Below are positions 7,269 to 17,400 of a stretch of DNA of 64,000 nt, one piece after another (the first letter of the stretch is position 1; each line of letters opens with the position of its first letter). The notes under the pieces were generated by a model, which made no database searches, was not told where the DNA came from, and saw nothing but the letters and a program-made list of their open reading frames with translations. Made by a program: the position numbers and the translations under genes. The stretch is from NCBI GenBank assembly GCA_029972135.1, contig CP124755.1, positions 1,178,001-1,242,000 of the forward strand, in the 5' to 3' direction. Source of the DNA: Candidatus Thiocaldithrix dubininis (lineage in GTDB: Bacteria; Pseudomonadota; Gammaproteobacteria; Thiotrichales; Thiotrichaceae).

Positions 7269-8543
7269 ATGTTTAGCCCACAATCGTTAATTCCCTTTTT
7301 GCAAGCTCATTCCGCTAAAGCTTATTTACTGGCGTTTAGCGGCGGCTTAGATTCTCATGTGTTACTGCATGCTTGTAGTCAATTACGTGCGGAATGGCCT
7401 GATTTAAATCTGCGGGCGATTCACATTGAGCACGGCTTACAAGCGATTTCAGCGCAATGGGTGCAGCATTGCCAAACAGTGTGTGCGGCTTTAAATATTC
7501 CCTTACAAGTTGAATACCTAAACTTAACGATTACGGCTGGGCAAAGCCTCGAAGCGGTGGCGCGGGAAGCGCGTTATGCGGCGTTTGCTAAGCATTTGCA
7601 AGCCGGTGAAATGCTGTTAACCGCGCATCATCAAAACGATCAAGCCGAAACCTTATTGCTGTATGTAATGCGCGGCAGTGGCGTAGATGGTTTAGCCGCC
7701 ATGCCGATGATTCGCCCGTTTGCACAAGGACACTTAGCCCGCCCTTTGTTGCCGTTCACCCGTGCCGATTTACAGCAGTATGCGGCACATTACCAGCTTG
7801 CTTATATTGACGACCCCAGCAATGCGGATAATCGTTTTGAACGCAATTTCATCCGCAATCAAGTAATGCCTTTGCTTAAGCAACGCTGGGTAAGTAGTGA
7901 AACAACCTTAGCGCGGGTGGCCGCGTTACAAGCTGAAAACCGCGAGTTATTACAGTTATTGGTGGCGGAGAAACTGCCGCTTGTGCAAGGTACAAAACCG
8001 CATACCTTGTCGGTTAAAGCCTTGCTTACACAGCCATTAGCCTTACGTAAAGCTTTAATTCGTTTGTGGTTACAGCAATTGGGTTGGCAAGCACCTGAAG
8101 CCAAGCAATTAAACAGTATTCTACAAGACATATTAGAGGCTAAACCGGATGCGTTGCCTTGTATGCGTATTGGTGCGTATGAGCTGCGGCGTTATCGGGA
8201 TGATCTCTACGCGCTTGCTCCGTTAAGCCCACATGATGCAACTCAAGTGTTGCCTTGGCAGGATTTGCAACAAGCGCTTTGGATTGAGTCGCTTCAGCAA
8301 GCTGTAAGCCCTTGCGTTTTAAAGTGCTGGCTGCCTTTAATTCAGCAAACCCAAGCCTGCGTAACTGTCCAGTTTCGTCAAGGGGGTGAACAGGTTTCGA
8401 TTGCCTATCGTGGGGGCAAACGGAGTTTAAAACACTTGTTGCAAGACGCAGCAATTCCGCCTTGGCAACGTGATCGCCTACCTTGTGTGTATATTGATAA
8501 GCGTTTGGTAGCCATAATCGGTTTATTGGAACTTGCACCTTAA
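7269..8543 (+). CDS. tilS: tRNA(Ile)-lysidine synthase
   Basis: A 424-residue enzyme that attaches lysine to C34 of the CAU-anticodon isoleucine tRNA, changing both decoding and charging from Met to Ile. The ATP pyrophosphatase P-loop SGGLDS is at residues 24-29, and the motifs HHQNDQAETLLLYVMRGSG and RNFIRN match the family. The C-terminal third is the substrate-binding domain with KRSLKHLLQDAAIPPWQRDRLP. It follows accA closely in the same direction. The gene is essential in most bacteria. Confidence 0.95.
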   Translation: MFSPQSLIPFLQAHSAKAYLLAFSGGLDSHVLLHACSQLRAEWPDLNLRAIHIEHGLQAISAQWVQHCQTVCAALNIPLQVEYLNLTITAGQSLEAVAREARYAAFAKHLQAGEMLLTAHHQNDQAETLLLYVMRGSGVDGLAAMPMIRPFAQGHLARPLLPFTRADLQQYAAHYQLAYIDDPSNADNRFERNFIRNQVMPLLKQRWVSSETTLARVAALQAENRELLQLLVAEKLPLVQGTKPHTLSVKALLTQPLALRKALIRLWLQQLGWQAPEAKQLNSILQDILEAKPDALPCMRIGAYELRRYRDDLYALAPLSPHDATQVLPWQDLQQALWIESLQQAVSPCVLKCWLPLIQQTQACVTVQFRQGGEQVSIAYRGGKRSLKHLLQDAAIPPWQRDRLPCVYIDKRLVAIIGLLELAP

Positions 8544-8606
8544 GGGTTTCCTGTTTTATATAACTAATATTAAAAAGTAATTATTATGAGAAAAGGAGTT
8601 GTGGCA

Positions 8607-9272
8607 ATGGCACTAGAATTAACTGATGTTAAATATGTAGGTCCTACCTTAGTCAAACGCTTAGCCGAGAAGGGTATTAACAGTGTCGAACAGTTAGCGG
8701 CTATGCCCGTGGATGAATTAGCGGCTGTACCGGGTGTGGGCACGCAAACAGCTCCTTTAATTTTGCATAATGCAAAAGCTTTAATGGAGAATCCGCCTGC
8801 TGATAATCCCAAGCCTAAAAAATTGATTACGAAAAAGCCTAAAACGGATAAGCCTGCGCCGAGCACATCCAAAGCTAAAACATCTAAAGCCAAATCAGCC
8901 GCTGATACGAAAGAGGGGGATGTGGTAACGTTAGAAACCCTCGAAATTGATTTAGCCCCGGAAGATGTAGAAGCATTAGCGATTGCCAGTGCCTTAGCAG
9001 AAGCCATTGATGACGATGAGATCGAGGTGGAAGCCATTGAGGTTGAACTGGATACCGATGATGGGGTTAGTAAAAAACAGCGTAAAAAACTGAAAAAACA
9101 AGAGAAAAAGGCTAAGAAAGAAGCGAAAAAACAAGCGAAAGCCGAGAAAAAAGCCAATAAGAAAATTGAGAAGGAAAGGAAGAAGCAAGCAAAAGCGTTA
9201 GAAAAGGCTGCTAAAAAAGCCGAAAAAGCCGCTAAGAAAGCGGCAAAAAAACCGAAGCCAATTGAAGACTAA
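8607..9272 (+). CDS. Helix-hairpin-helix protein with histone H1-like lysine/alanine tail
   Basis: A 221-residue protein in three parts. Residues 5-60 form tandem helix-hairpin-helix motifs (VKYVGPTLVKRLAEKGI and AAVPGVGTQTAPLI) of the DNA-binding Rad51-N/DUF4332-like kind. The middle is acidic and extended. The last ~70 residues are Lys/Ala/Glu-rich repeats such as KKAEKAAKKAAKK. The layout suggests a nucleoid-associated protein: HhH DNA contact plus a charge-patterned tail. The function is inference. The ATG at 8607 was chosen because AAAAGGAG precedes it; the in-frame ATG at 8586 would include that site. The stop overlaps the convergent MFS gene by 3-4 bp. Confidence 0.7.
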   Translation: MALELTDVKYVGPTLVKRLAEKGINSVEQLAAMPVDELAAVPGVGTQTAPLILHNAKALMENPPADNPKPKKLITKKPKTDKPAPSTSKAKTSKAKSAADTKEGDVVTLETLEIDLAPEDVEALAIASALAEAIDDDEIEVEAIEVELDTDDGVSKKQRKKLKKQEKKAKKEAKKQAKAEKKANKKIEKERKKQAKALEKAAKKAEKAAKKAAKKPKPIED

Positions 9273-10474
9273 GCCTTGTGCTGAGGTGGCGGCGTTAGTA
9301 GTAACAACACACTAACGCTAAAGCCAATTAAGGCAAATCCCAGAACAATAGGCAAAACAGTGCCATTGTAAGCTTGCCCGATAATCGTGCCGATACCTAC
9401 CGCTAATAGGGTTGAGATTGCGCCAATTAAGGATGCGCCTAACCCTGCTATGTGTCCTACCGGTTCCATGGCTAACGCATTCAAGTTACCAAACAATAGA
9501 CCGATATGCATAAAGCTTAGAAATAAATACAGCATAAAACTATTCAGCGGCGGTTGTCCCGCATAGCGACCTACCCAACCGATTAAATACAACACCGCTA
9601 ATAGCGTGACACCAAGAATGGCATACAGGCAAATTTTATACATGCCAAAGTGTTGTACTAAACGTGCATTTAATAATGAAGCCGTTCCCACGCCTAAGGC
9701 TAATAAACCAAAGTAAAGCGGAAACCAATCGCCTAGTTGATATTGTTGTTTTAAAATGGCTTCTGAGCTACCCAAATAACCCATAAAAGCGCCAAACACT
9801 AAACCAATCGCAAGCGTATATAACAACGTGCTGCGTGTGCTTAAGACGATTTTTAAACCTTGTAGCAGGTTGCTTAAGGTAAACGGGCGGCGTTCATGGG
9901 GGGCGAGCGTTTCAGGCATACGTGTTTGAAACCAGAAAGCCGCAATCAGGGCTAATAGCACAAACATCGCAAAAATCATGCGCCAACTGCCAAGCTGTAA
10001 AATCAATTGCCCGAGACTGGGCGCTAACATCGGCACGAGAATAAACACGCTCATAATGAACGACATGACTCGCGCCATTGCACGCCCACTATAACAATCG
10101 CGAATCAACGCCATGCTCACCACGCGCGTGGCAGCTGCGCCTAAGCCTTGTAAAAAGCGCCCGATTAACATAATGCTAAAATTGGGCGCTAACATTGAGA
10201 GTAGACTGCCAGCAATGAACATACCTAGACCCCAGAGCATTGGCGGTTTGCGTCCGAAAGCATCTGAACTTGGGCCAAACAATAACTGCCCTAAGCCTAA
10301 GCCTAAAAATAAGCTAGGCACAATGAGTTGGATTTGATTGCCTTGTGTGGCTTGTAAATCCGATTTTATAGCGCTCATTGCGGGAAACATGGCATCAATG
10401 GATAAAGCGGTCATTGAACCCAGTAAGGCCATGAGCACGATAAATTCCCCAAAGCGGGGTAAGGTATGTTTCAT
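9269..10474 (-). CDS. Bcr/CflA-type multidrug efflux MFS transporter
   Basis: A 401-residue inner-membrane protein with about 12 predicted membrane segments and the MFS motif A-like GPSSDAFGRKPPM between the second and third segments. The N-terminus (FIVLMALLGSMTALSIDAMFPA) and LGLGLGQLLFGP match the drug:proton antiporter family DHA1 that includes Bcr and CflA, which export bicyclomycin, chloramphenicol or sulfonamides. The substrate here cannot be told. It lies 9 bp downstream of the V4R-like gene on the same strand, so the two probably share a transcript. Confidence 0.85.
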   Translation of the reverse strand: MKHTLPRFGEFIVLMALLGSMTALSIDAMFPAMSAIKSDLQATQGNQIQLIVPSLFLGLGLGQLLFGPSSDAFGRKPPMLWGLGMFIAGSLLSMLAPNFSIMLIGRFLQGLGAAATRVVSMALIRDCYSGRAMARVMSFIMSVFILVPMLAPSLGQLILQLGSWRMIFAMFVLLALIAAFWFQTRMPETLAPHERRPFTLSNLLQGLKIVLSTRSTLLYTLAIGLVFGAFMGYLGSSEAILKQQYQLGDWFPLYFGLLALGVGTASLLNARLVQHFGMYKICLYAILGVTLLAVLYLIGWVGRYAGQPPLNSFMLYLFLSFMHIGLLFGNLNALAMEPVGHIAGLGASLIGAISTLLAVGIGTIIGQAYNGTVLPIVLGFALIGFSVSVLLLLTPPPQHKA

Positions 10475-10483
10475 TCAATTTAA

Positions 10484-11833
10484 TTAGCCTCGTTGCCGAC
10501 GAGTTGCGGTTACTTCCGAATAAGCATCACCCATTGCGACACAACGACTTTGCGTAGCCCAGAACGAAATGGGAGAACGGTTAATTTGGTAGTAATACTC
10601 TAACGTTAAGGGAGGCGCTGCTGTGATATCACCTTCATATAATAAGTTCATTAACGCAGCCGTTACGCCCGTGACGAGATAATCAATGGGATGGTCACTA
10701 TAACCCAACCATTTTAGATAGCCTAAAGATTCATAAGGTTGCCAGACACGTAGCACTAATTTTTCGCCCGGTATTAAATCGTGAATTCGCCAAATGCCCC
10801 AGCCTAAGGTATTGATAATGGCGAGAATGCCAAATAACCAATCTTCACGCGTTTTAATCATTGGCAGCACTAACGCGTCCCACGTTTCCGAACGCATAAT
10901 ACCCCCAAGGGTATTAAAGCCACAAATATGCCCTGCTTCAATCAATAGGGTACGAGATAAGCTTAAGCCTTCCAATTGCACATACTGTTTGTAGTAAAAC
11001 AGGGCGGGATAATCATAAACCAATAAATCGCGCAGAATAGGGCGTTCTTTCAATGCTTGGGTTAGTTGTTGTTCAAAACGAAACGAAATGAGATTGTAGT
11101 AATCGGCATAATGTTGCGTGAGTTCCACGCCAAACGCGGGGATTAAGCCTTGTTGATTGCCATAAAGCGGCGCTTGGCTTACAGCTTGTTGAATCGTAAC
11201 TTCATCAATATTAGTGGCAAATTTATTCTCGTCTGCGCTGGCCGTTAAGCCGGGAGCGCTACCCGTTAAGGTATCAGGTACAGTTAAATTAAATAAATAG
11301 GCAAAGGTTTTATGACGGTTATAGTCAATCTGAAAAGTGGTGTGTGCATGTTGTAATGAAATGGCTTCGGTGGTGAGTTGCCCTGAAAACGGCTTTTCAA
11401 ATATAGCGCTTAAGGCACCAATCGTAAAACCTAAGTCGAAATATTCACCTGCGCCTTTGCGTTTTTCAAAGTTTAAGGTTAAGGCACGTCCGTAATGGGA
11501 AAAGGCGGTACTGAAGTTAAATTGACTACTGCCGCTGGCTTGCTGCAAGGCTTGGTAAAGCGGTAGCTTGCCAAAACCGCAAAAACTGTATAAGGCTTCG
11601 GCATATAACACCTTATCCAATAAGCTTAGGTCAGCATGTTGTTTAAAATGATAGCTTAAGCCTAAATAAGCGACTTCAGCAGCGCTGTGTAGCAAAATGG
11701 CTTTATTGTCGATGTGCCGACAATTTTCAATCGTTTGTTGTAAGCTGCGATTGTAATGGTTGCAATGAAACACATGAGGTTGCTGGTCAATAAGCCGCAC
11801 CCCGGTTGCTGTATCTAACTGGGCATTAATCAT
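10484..11833 (-). CDS. V4R (4-vinyl reductase-like) domain protein
   Basis: A 449-residue soluble protein I assign to the V4R small-molecule-binding fold by pattern. The C-terminal half (about 215-449) shows the family's layout: a helical EAGHICGFNTLGGIM segment, a NTLGWGIWRIHDL strand region, YESLGYL, and a terminal CVAMGDAYSEV that corresponds to the cysteine-containing lid motif C-A-x-GD. The N-terminal half (about 20-200) has a similar order of elements (HVFHCNHYN, FCGFGKLP, DLGFTIGALSAIF), suggesting a degenerate tandem copy. V4R domains act as ligand sensors or occur with tetrapyrrole enzymes. No chlorophyll genes are nearby. The ligand is unknown. Confidence 0.55.
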   Translation of the reverse strand: MINAQLDTATGVRLIDQQPHVFHCNHYNRSLQQTIENCRHIDNKAILLHSAAEVAYLGLSYHFKQHADLSLLDKVLYAEALYSFCGFGKLPLYQALQQASGSSQFNFSTAFSHYGRALTLNFEKRKGAGEYFDLGFTIGALSAIFEKPFSGQLTTEAISLQHAHTTFQIDYNRHKTFAYLFNLTVPDTLTGSAPGLTASADENKFATNIDEVTIQQAVSQAPLYGNQQGLIPAFGVELTQHYADYYNLISFRFEQQLTQALKERPILRDLLVYDYPALFYYKQYVQLEGLSLSRTLLIEAGHICGFNTLGGIMRSETWDALVLPMIKTREDWLFGILAIINTLGWGIWRIHDLIPGEKLVLRVWQPYESLGYLKWLGYSDHPIDYLVTGVTAALMNLLYEGDITAAPPLTLEYYYQINRSPISFWATQSRCVAMGDAYSEVTATRRQRG

Positions 11834-12045
11834 TGTGGGTTATCCTCTCTCGTTTTATGACCTATAAGCGCATTAAAATTTTTAGTATAAAAACGGCTAA
11901 GTCACTATAAGATTTTGATTTTTTATTTAAAATTTTTGCGATTAAACGTAATTTACCCATATACGACAGTTCGCATGTAAGGCTTGAGTGTGCCATAGCA
12001 TGCCCTTACGTATTAGCTTTTCCTGAAATATGGCAAAATAACGGT

Positions 12046-13881
12046 ATGCAAACCCAACAACCTTCTGTATTCGATGCTCAAGATTTTCTGAAAACCGTAC
12101 CGCATAAGCCGGGTGTGTATCGTATGCTGGCAAGCGACGGCGAAATTTTATATGTCGGTAAAGCCAAGGATTTAAAAAACCGTTTAAGCTCATATTTTCG
12201 CGGCACAGTGGCGAATTCGCGTATTTATGCAATGGTTAAGCAGATTGCCAATGTGGAAATTGCTATTACACATACGGAAGCAGAAGCCTTATTGCTAGAA
12301 AGCAATCTGATTAAACAACATGCACCCCGTTACAATATCCGTTTAAAAGACGGCAAAGGCTATCCGTATATTTACCTATCCAGCCAACAAGTGTATCCGC
12401 GTTTACAGTTTTATCGGGGTTCACGTCAGGCAGCCGGGCAATATTTTGGACCTTATGCCAGTTCGGGAGCAGTTAGCCAAACCCTGCATTTAATGAAAAA
12501 GCTGTTTAAGGTGCGGCAATGTGAGGATAGCCAATTTGCGAATCGTTCAAGACCTTGTTTGGAATACCAAATCAAGCGTTGTTCTGCGCCTTGTGTAGGC
12601 TTAATTAGCCAAGCAGATTATGCGCAAAACGTGCGTTATGCCACACAGTTTTTACAAGGCAAAACCCAAGAAACCATTGATGATTTAGTGCAAAAAATGG
12701 AGAGCGCTGCCCAACAATTGCAGTTTGAAAAGGCGGGGGAATATCGGGATTTAATTGAGAATCTACGGCAAATCTCGCAACAGCAATACGTCACAGGCAG
12801 CACGGGCAATGTGGATGTAATTGCCTTATATGCTGAATCTGGCTTAATCAGCATTCAAGTGTTTAGTATTCGTAACGGTAATAATTTAGGCAATCAAAAC
12901 TTCTTTCCCAGTTTGCCGGATACCGATGTGAGCAGTGCTGAGGTATTAAATAGCTTTTTGGCACAATATTATTTAAATCATGAAGTGCCGACGGAAATTT
13001 TGCTATCAGAATTGCCCGAAGATTTGCCTGTGTTAGAAGAAATGCTGAGCTTAAAGCAAGGGCATAAAGTGGTATTAAGGCAAGCACAGCGTGGGGAACG
13101 TAGTAAGTGGGTGGAAATGGCAGCTCGCAATGCCGAGCAAGCCTTAAAAATGCTGTTAATTTCTAAATCAGGTATGCAGCAACGTTTAAGCGATTTGCAA
13201 ACGGTATTAGGTTTGGCACAACCGCCCATGCGTATGGAATGCTTTGATATTAGCCATACGCAAGGTGAAGCAACCGTGGCATCCTGTGTGGTATTCGATA
13301 GCAATGGTGCGCTTAAATCCGAATATCGGCGCTTTAATATTGAGGGCATTCAGCCGGGTGATGATTATGCGGCAATGCATCAAGCCTTAACTCGGCGCTT
13401 TAAACGGGGCATGGAAGAGGGCAAGTTACCGGATGTGCTATTGATTGACGGCGGTAAAGGGCAGGTCGCACAAGCGCTTAACGTATTGCAAAGCTTGCAA
13501 GTACCGCCCATCAGGATCGTCGGTGTAGCGAAAGGCGAAGGGCGTAAACCGGGTTTGGAAACCTTAATTTTAGAACAAGGGACACAACGCTTAGCTTTGC
13601 CTGAAAACTCAAAAGCATTACATTTAATCCAACAAATTCGCGATGAAGCACATCGGTTTGCTATAACTGGGCATCGCGCTCGCCGTCAGAAAGCACGTAC
13701 CCAATCACCTTTAGAGCAAATTAAAGGCTTGGGTGCAAAACGACGGCAATTATTATTAAAGCAGTTTGGTGGTTTACGTGCCATTGAACGCGCCAGCATT
13801 GAAGAACTCGCCAAAGTACCGGGCATTAGTCGAGGATTAGCGAGTAAAATTTATGATTTTTTTAATGGGGATACGCCATAA
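12046..13881 (+). CDS. uvrC: UvrABC excinuclease subunit C
   Basis: A 611-residue nuclease that makes both incisions in nucleotide excision repair. The N-terminal GIY-YIG domain (KPGVYRMLA, then ILYVGKAKDLKNR, about residues 17-95) makes the 3' cut. A UVR segment for UvrB binding follows near residues 205-240. The RNase H-like 5' nuclease domain contains CFDISHTQGE and LLIDGGKGQ, and two helix-hairpin-helix motifs end the protein (IKGLGAKRRQLLL, AKVPGISRGLASKIY). The pgsA ATG abuts the stop codon, so translation is probably coupled, as in E. coli uvrC-pgsA. uvrA is also in this window. Confidence 0.97.
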   Translation: MQTQQPSVFDAQDFLKTVPHKPGVYRMLASDGEILYVGKAKDLKNRLSSYFRGTVANSRIYAMVKQIANVEIAITHTEAEALLLESNLIKQHAPRYNIRLKDGKGYPYIYLSSQQVYPRLQFYRGSRQAAGQYFGPYASSGAVSQTLHLMKKLFKVRQCEDSQFANRSRPCLEYQIKRCSAPCVGLISQADYAQNVRYATQFLQGKTQETIDDLVQKMESAAQQLQFEKAGEYRDLIENLRQISQQQYVTGSTGNVDVIALYAESGLISIQVFSIRNGNNLGNQNFFPSLPDTDVSSAEVLNSFLAQYYLNHEVPTEILLSELPEDLPVLEEMLSLKQGHKVVLRQAQRGERSKWVEMAARNAEQALKMLLISKSGMQQRLSDLQTVLGLAQPPMRMECFDISHTQGEATVASCVVFDSNGALKSEYRRFNIEGIQPGDDYAAMHQALTRRFKRGMEEGKLPDVLLIDGGKGQVAQALNVLQSLQVPPIRIVGVAKGEGRKPGLETLILEQGTQRLALPENSKALHLIQQIRDEAHRFAITGHRARRQKARTQSPLEQIKGLGAKRRQLLLKQFGGLRAIERASIEELAKVPGISRGLASKIYDFFNGDTP

Positions 13882-14430
13882 ATGCTATCGAATTTACCCT
13901 TATTTCTGACTTGGTTACGCATTCTAATTATCCCCGTTATAGTGTGGAGTTTTTACCAAAATACGGCTTGGTCGCCTGCGCTATCTGCGGGCTTATTTAT
14001 CTTTGCGGGTATTACCGACTGGGCAGATGGCTATTTTGCGCGTTTATGGAAACAGGAATCCCGTTTCGGTGCATTTTTAGATCCAGTTGCGGATAAGTTA
14101 ATTGTAGCGGTGGTGTTAATTCTGATTGTAGAGCGTGAAGCAACTATGTGGATGACTCTCTCTGCCTGCATTATTATTGGGCGGGAAATTATTATTTCTG
14201 CCTTGCGCGAATGGATGGCGGAATCTGGTAAGCGTTCTAAAGTGGCTGTGGCTTATATTGGTAAAGTCAAAACGGCTGCACAGTTTGTGGCTTTATCCTG
14301 CTTATTATACAACCAAGATTTATGGGGCTTACCTATTCGGCAGATTGGTTTTATTGCCTTAGCGATTGCCACCTTGTTAACGGTGGTGTCTATGCTGCAA
14401 TATTTAATAAGTGCCTTCCGAAATCAATAA
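13882..14430 (+). CDS. pgsA: CDP-diacylglycerol--glycerol-3-phosphate 3-phosphatidyltransferase
   Basis: A 182-residue inner-membrane enzyme making phosphatidylglycerol phosphate, the precursor of phosphatidylglycerol and cardiolipin. The CDP-alcohol phosphotransferase signature (D-x2-D-G-x2-A-R-x8-G-x3-D-x3-D) is complete, from DWADGYFAR to GAFLDPVADK near residues 48-72. Four to five hydrophobic segments are visible. It starts directly at the uvrC stop. A strong bidirectional hairpin terminator follows at 14453-14479. Confidence 0.96.
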   Translation: MLSNLPLFLTWLRILIIPVIVWSFYQNTAWSPALSAGLFIFAGITDWADGYFARLWKQESRFGAFLDPVADKLIVAVVLILIVEREATMWMTLSACIIIGREIIISALREWMAESGKRSKVAVAYIGKVKTAAQFVALSCLLYNQDLWGLPIRQIGFIALAIATLLTVVSMLQYLISAFRNQ

Positions 14431-14452
14431 GTTAATAGAGAGTGAGGGCATA

Positions 14453-14479
14453 AAAAAACCGGCTTTAAGCCGGTTTTTT
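14453..14479. terminator. Bidirectional terminator between pgsA and the repeat-protein operon
   Basis: A near-perfect 13-bp inverted repeat (AAAAAACCGGCTT, one-base spacer, AAGCCGGTTTTTT) lies between convergent genes. The A- and T-runs give a U-tract for transcripts arriving from either side. Confidence 0.9.
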
Positions 14480-14497
14480 ATTGAATGCTAATAGAGA

Positions 14498-17400
14498 TTA
14501 GCTTTCTTGTTGAGCACGCCGTGCCGCTTCTTTCAGATTATGTTGATAACCTGCTAAATGCGACCAATCTTTATTGGCTGCTAAACGCGCTTGAATCGGC
14601 CAACTGGTTGGGTCAATCCAACACATAGGTTCACCTTGCTCGGTCAGCATTTCTTTCAGATCATCGGCAGAGCTATCGGCTAATTGTTGATAAGTAACAA
14701 TGCCACGGCTATGTAATAACGCTTCTAACGTAATATCAATGCCATACAGTTTTTTGAAGTCATCACCGTCTTCTTCTTCAGAAGCTTTCAAGCGATTAAC
14801 TTCCACATCCGCTTGATCACCTAAATGATCTAAGGCATCCCGGGCTTTTTGTAACCAACCTTGTGCTGCATGTAACCAATCATGTGTAGCAGAATCCGCA
14901 GGCGCTTTTTGGCTAAATTCACCGACTTTTGCATGGGCTTTACCCAATAAATCACTGGCTGCTGGAATCGCTTTATCACCCAGCGCTTCCGCTGTACCTT
15001 TGGCTTTATCTAAGTACTCATTCGCAGTTGGAATCGCTTTTTCACTTAAAGAATCAGCCTTATCCACTACTTTGTGTACCCAGCCTTGTGCAGGTTCTGG
15101 CAATTTTTCAGAAAGATGCTCGACAGTTTCTTTGGCTTTGTTAAACCAATTGCTTAGGAAATCCTGTTCTTGCTCCTCAGTAATAGGACGATGAGGGTCT
15201 GCATCTAATACATCTTTTTGCCATTGCACATCTGGTAAATGGCTGGTTGGAATATAACCATGCGGATTTAAACCAGCGACCATTGCCCCGGTCGCTAAAC
15301 CAACACTAGGTGCAGCACTGGTAATGCCTAAACTAGGTGGTGTTGCATTATCAGCACTTGCAGATTCAGCCGCTGCTTTAACTTCAGCTACCGCCACCTC
15401 TGCATCTGTTTTAAGCTCGGCGGCTTTTTCTTCAACAGCTTTGGCAACATCATCTACTTTTGCAGCCGCTTCGGCTGTTAAGGTTTCAGCTTGTACTTCA
15501 GCGGCAACTGCTTGCGCTGTTGCTTCAGCTTTAACTTCAGCCGCTTTATCTTGAGCAGCTTCAGTCAATTCTGCGGTTTTATCTGCTACTGCATCAGCAG
15601 TGTCTGCTGCTTTAGCTTTGGCGGTATCGGTTAAGTCTTCCGCTTTATCTGCGGCGCTAGCCAGTGCTGCTTTCGCGTCGTCGCTTAAGTCGGCAGCTTT
15701 GTCTTTCAACGCATCCCAACCATCTTTCGCTTCTGCGACTAAGCCTGCAAAGAAACCTTGACCTTCAACCGCAATGACATCGACTTTGGTTTCGGTCGTG
15801 TCTAACAGATTTTGCGCATCTGCTTTAACTTCAGCGGCTTGGTCTTTTGCAGGATCGGCTACTGCATCAGCTTTTGCTTCAACTGCGTCTGCTACCTCAG
15901 CCGCTTTTGCTTCAACCGCGTCTGTTACTTCAGCCGCTTTATCTTTTGCAGCTTCTACGGCGTTTTCAACGTTAGCTTCTGCATCAATAAGCGCTAATTC
16001 AGTATCAGCACGGATTTCTAACGCTTTATCGTGGACGACTTCAGCCGCATCACTTGCATCGGCTTTAACATCAGCTACCAAGTTTTGCGTATCTGCTTTA
16101 ACTTCCGCCGCTTTGTCTTGAGCAGCTTCAGTCAATTCTGCGGTTTTATCCGCAACGGCATCGGCAGCGTCTGCTGCTTTAGCTTTGGCGGTATCTGTTA
16201 AGTCTTCCGCTTTATCTGCGGCACTAGCCAGTGCTGCTTTTGCATCATCGCTTAAGTCGGCGGCTTTGTCTTTCAACGCATCCCAACCATCTTTCGCTTC
16301 TGCGACTAAGCCTGCAAAGAACCCCTGACCTTCAACCGCAATGACATCGACTTTGGTTTCGGTCGCGTCTAACAGATTTTGCGCATCTGCTTTAACTTCA
16401 GCGGCTTGGTCTTTTGCAGCATCGGCTACTGCATCAGCTTTTGCTTCAACTACGTCTGCCACTTCCGCCGCTTTATCTTGAGCAGCTTCAGTCAGTTCTG
16501 CGGTTTTATCTGCAACCGCATCAGCAGCGTCTGCTGCTTTAGCTTTGGCGGTATCGGTTAAGTCTTCCGCTTTGTCTGCGGCGCTAGCTAGTGCTGCTTT
16601 TGCATCATCGCTTAAGTCGGCGGCTTTGTCTTTCAACGCATCCCAACCATCTTTCGCTTCTGCGACCAAACCTGCAAAGAACCCTTGACCTTCAACCGCA
16701 ATGACATCGACTTTGGTTTTGGTCGTGTCTAACAGATTTTGCGCATCTGCTTTAACTTCAGCGGCTTGGTCTTTTGCAGCATCGGCTACTGCATCAGCTT
16801 TTGCTTCAACCGCGTCTGTTACTTCAGCCGCTTTTGCTTCAACTACGTCTGCCACTTCCGCCGCTTTATCTTTTGCAGCTTCTACGGCGTTTTCAACGTT
16901 AGCTTCTGCATCAATAAGCGCTAATTCAGTATCAGCACGAATTTCTAACGCTTTATCGTGGGCGACTTCGGCAACTTCCGCCGCTTTGTCTTCTACTGCA
17001 TTCACAGCATTAGCGGTTTGGGTGGCAACGGCTGCCCCCGCAGCCTTAACGGCTTCCTTTGCGTCTTGTGCCCCTTCTTGTACAGAATCAGCTAGTGCTT
17101 GGGTTTTGTCCTGTGCTGTATCAGACGCTTTTGCCGCCAAATCCTTAGCATCATCCACTAAGTTAGCCGCTTTATCTTTTAAATCTTGATAAGTATCTTG
17201 GGCTTTATCCACAAGCTTATCTAAACAACTTTCAGAATCATCAACCACGACTTTAGTCGTTGGCACATCACCGTCTAATAAGCCGCTATCTAACGAATCT
17301 TCTTGCCAGTTTATGTCATCATAATTGCCACTTGGAATCGCTTGGTGTGGATCAACGTTATCCCAATTGAATAAACGCCAACCGCTTACAGCAGTTACTA

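Noticed and set aside
8570..9157. Phe/Ser-rich minus-strand frame opposite the HhH gene
   Set aside because: It is the complement of the lysine-rich tail (AAA/AAG becomes TTT/CTT); not a membrane protein gene.
15324..17189. Long plus-strand open frames rich in Ala/Ser/Thr opposite the giant repeat gene
   Set aside because: They are antisense shadows of the repetitive minus-strand gene; they have no ribosome-binding sites and no family resemblance, and mirror the Ala codons.
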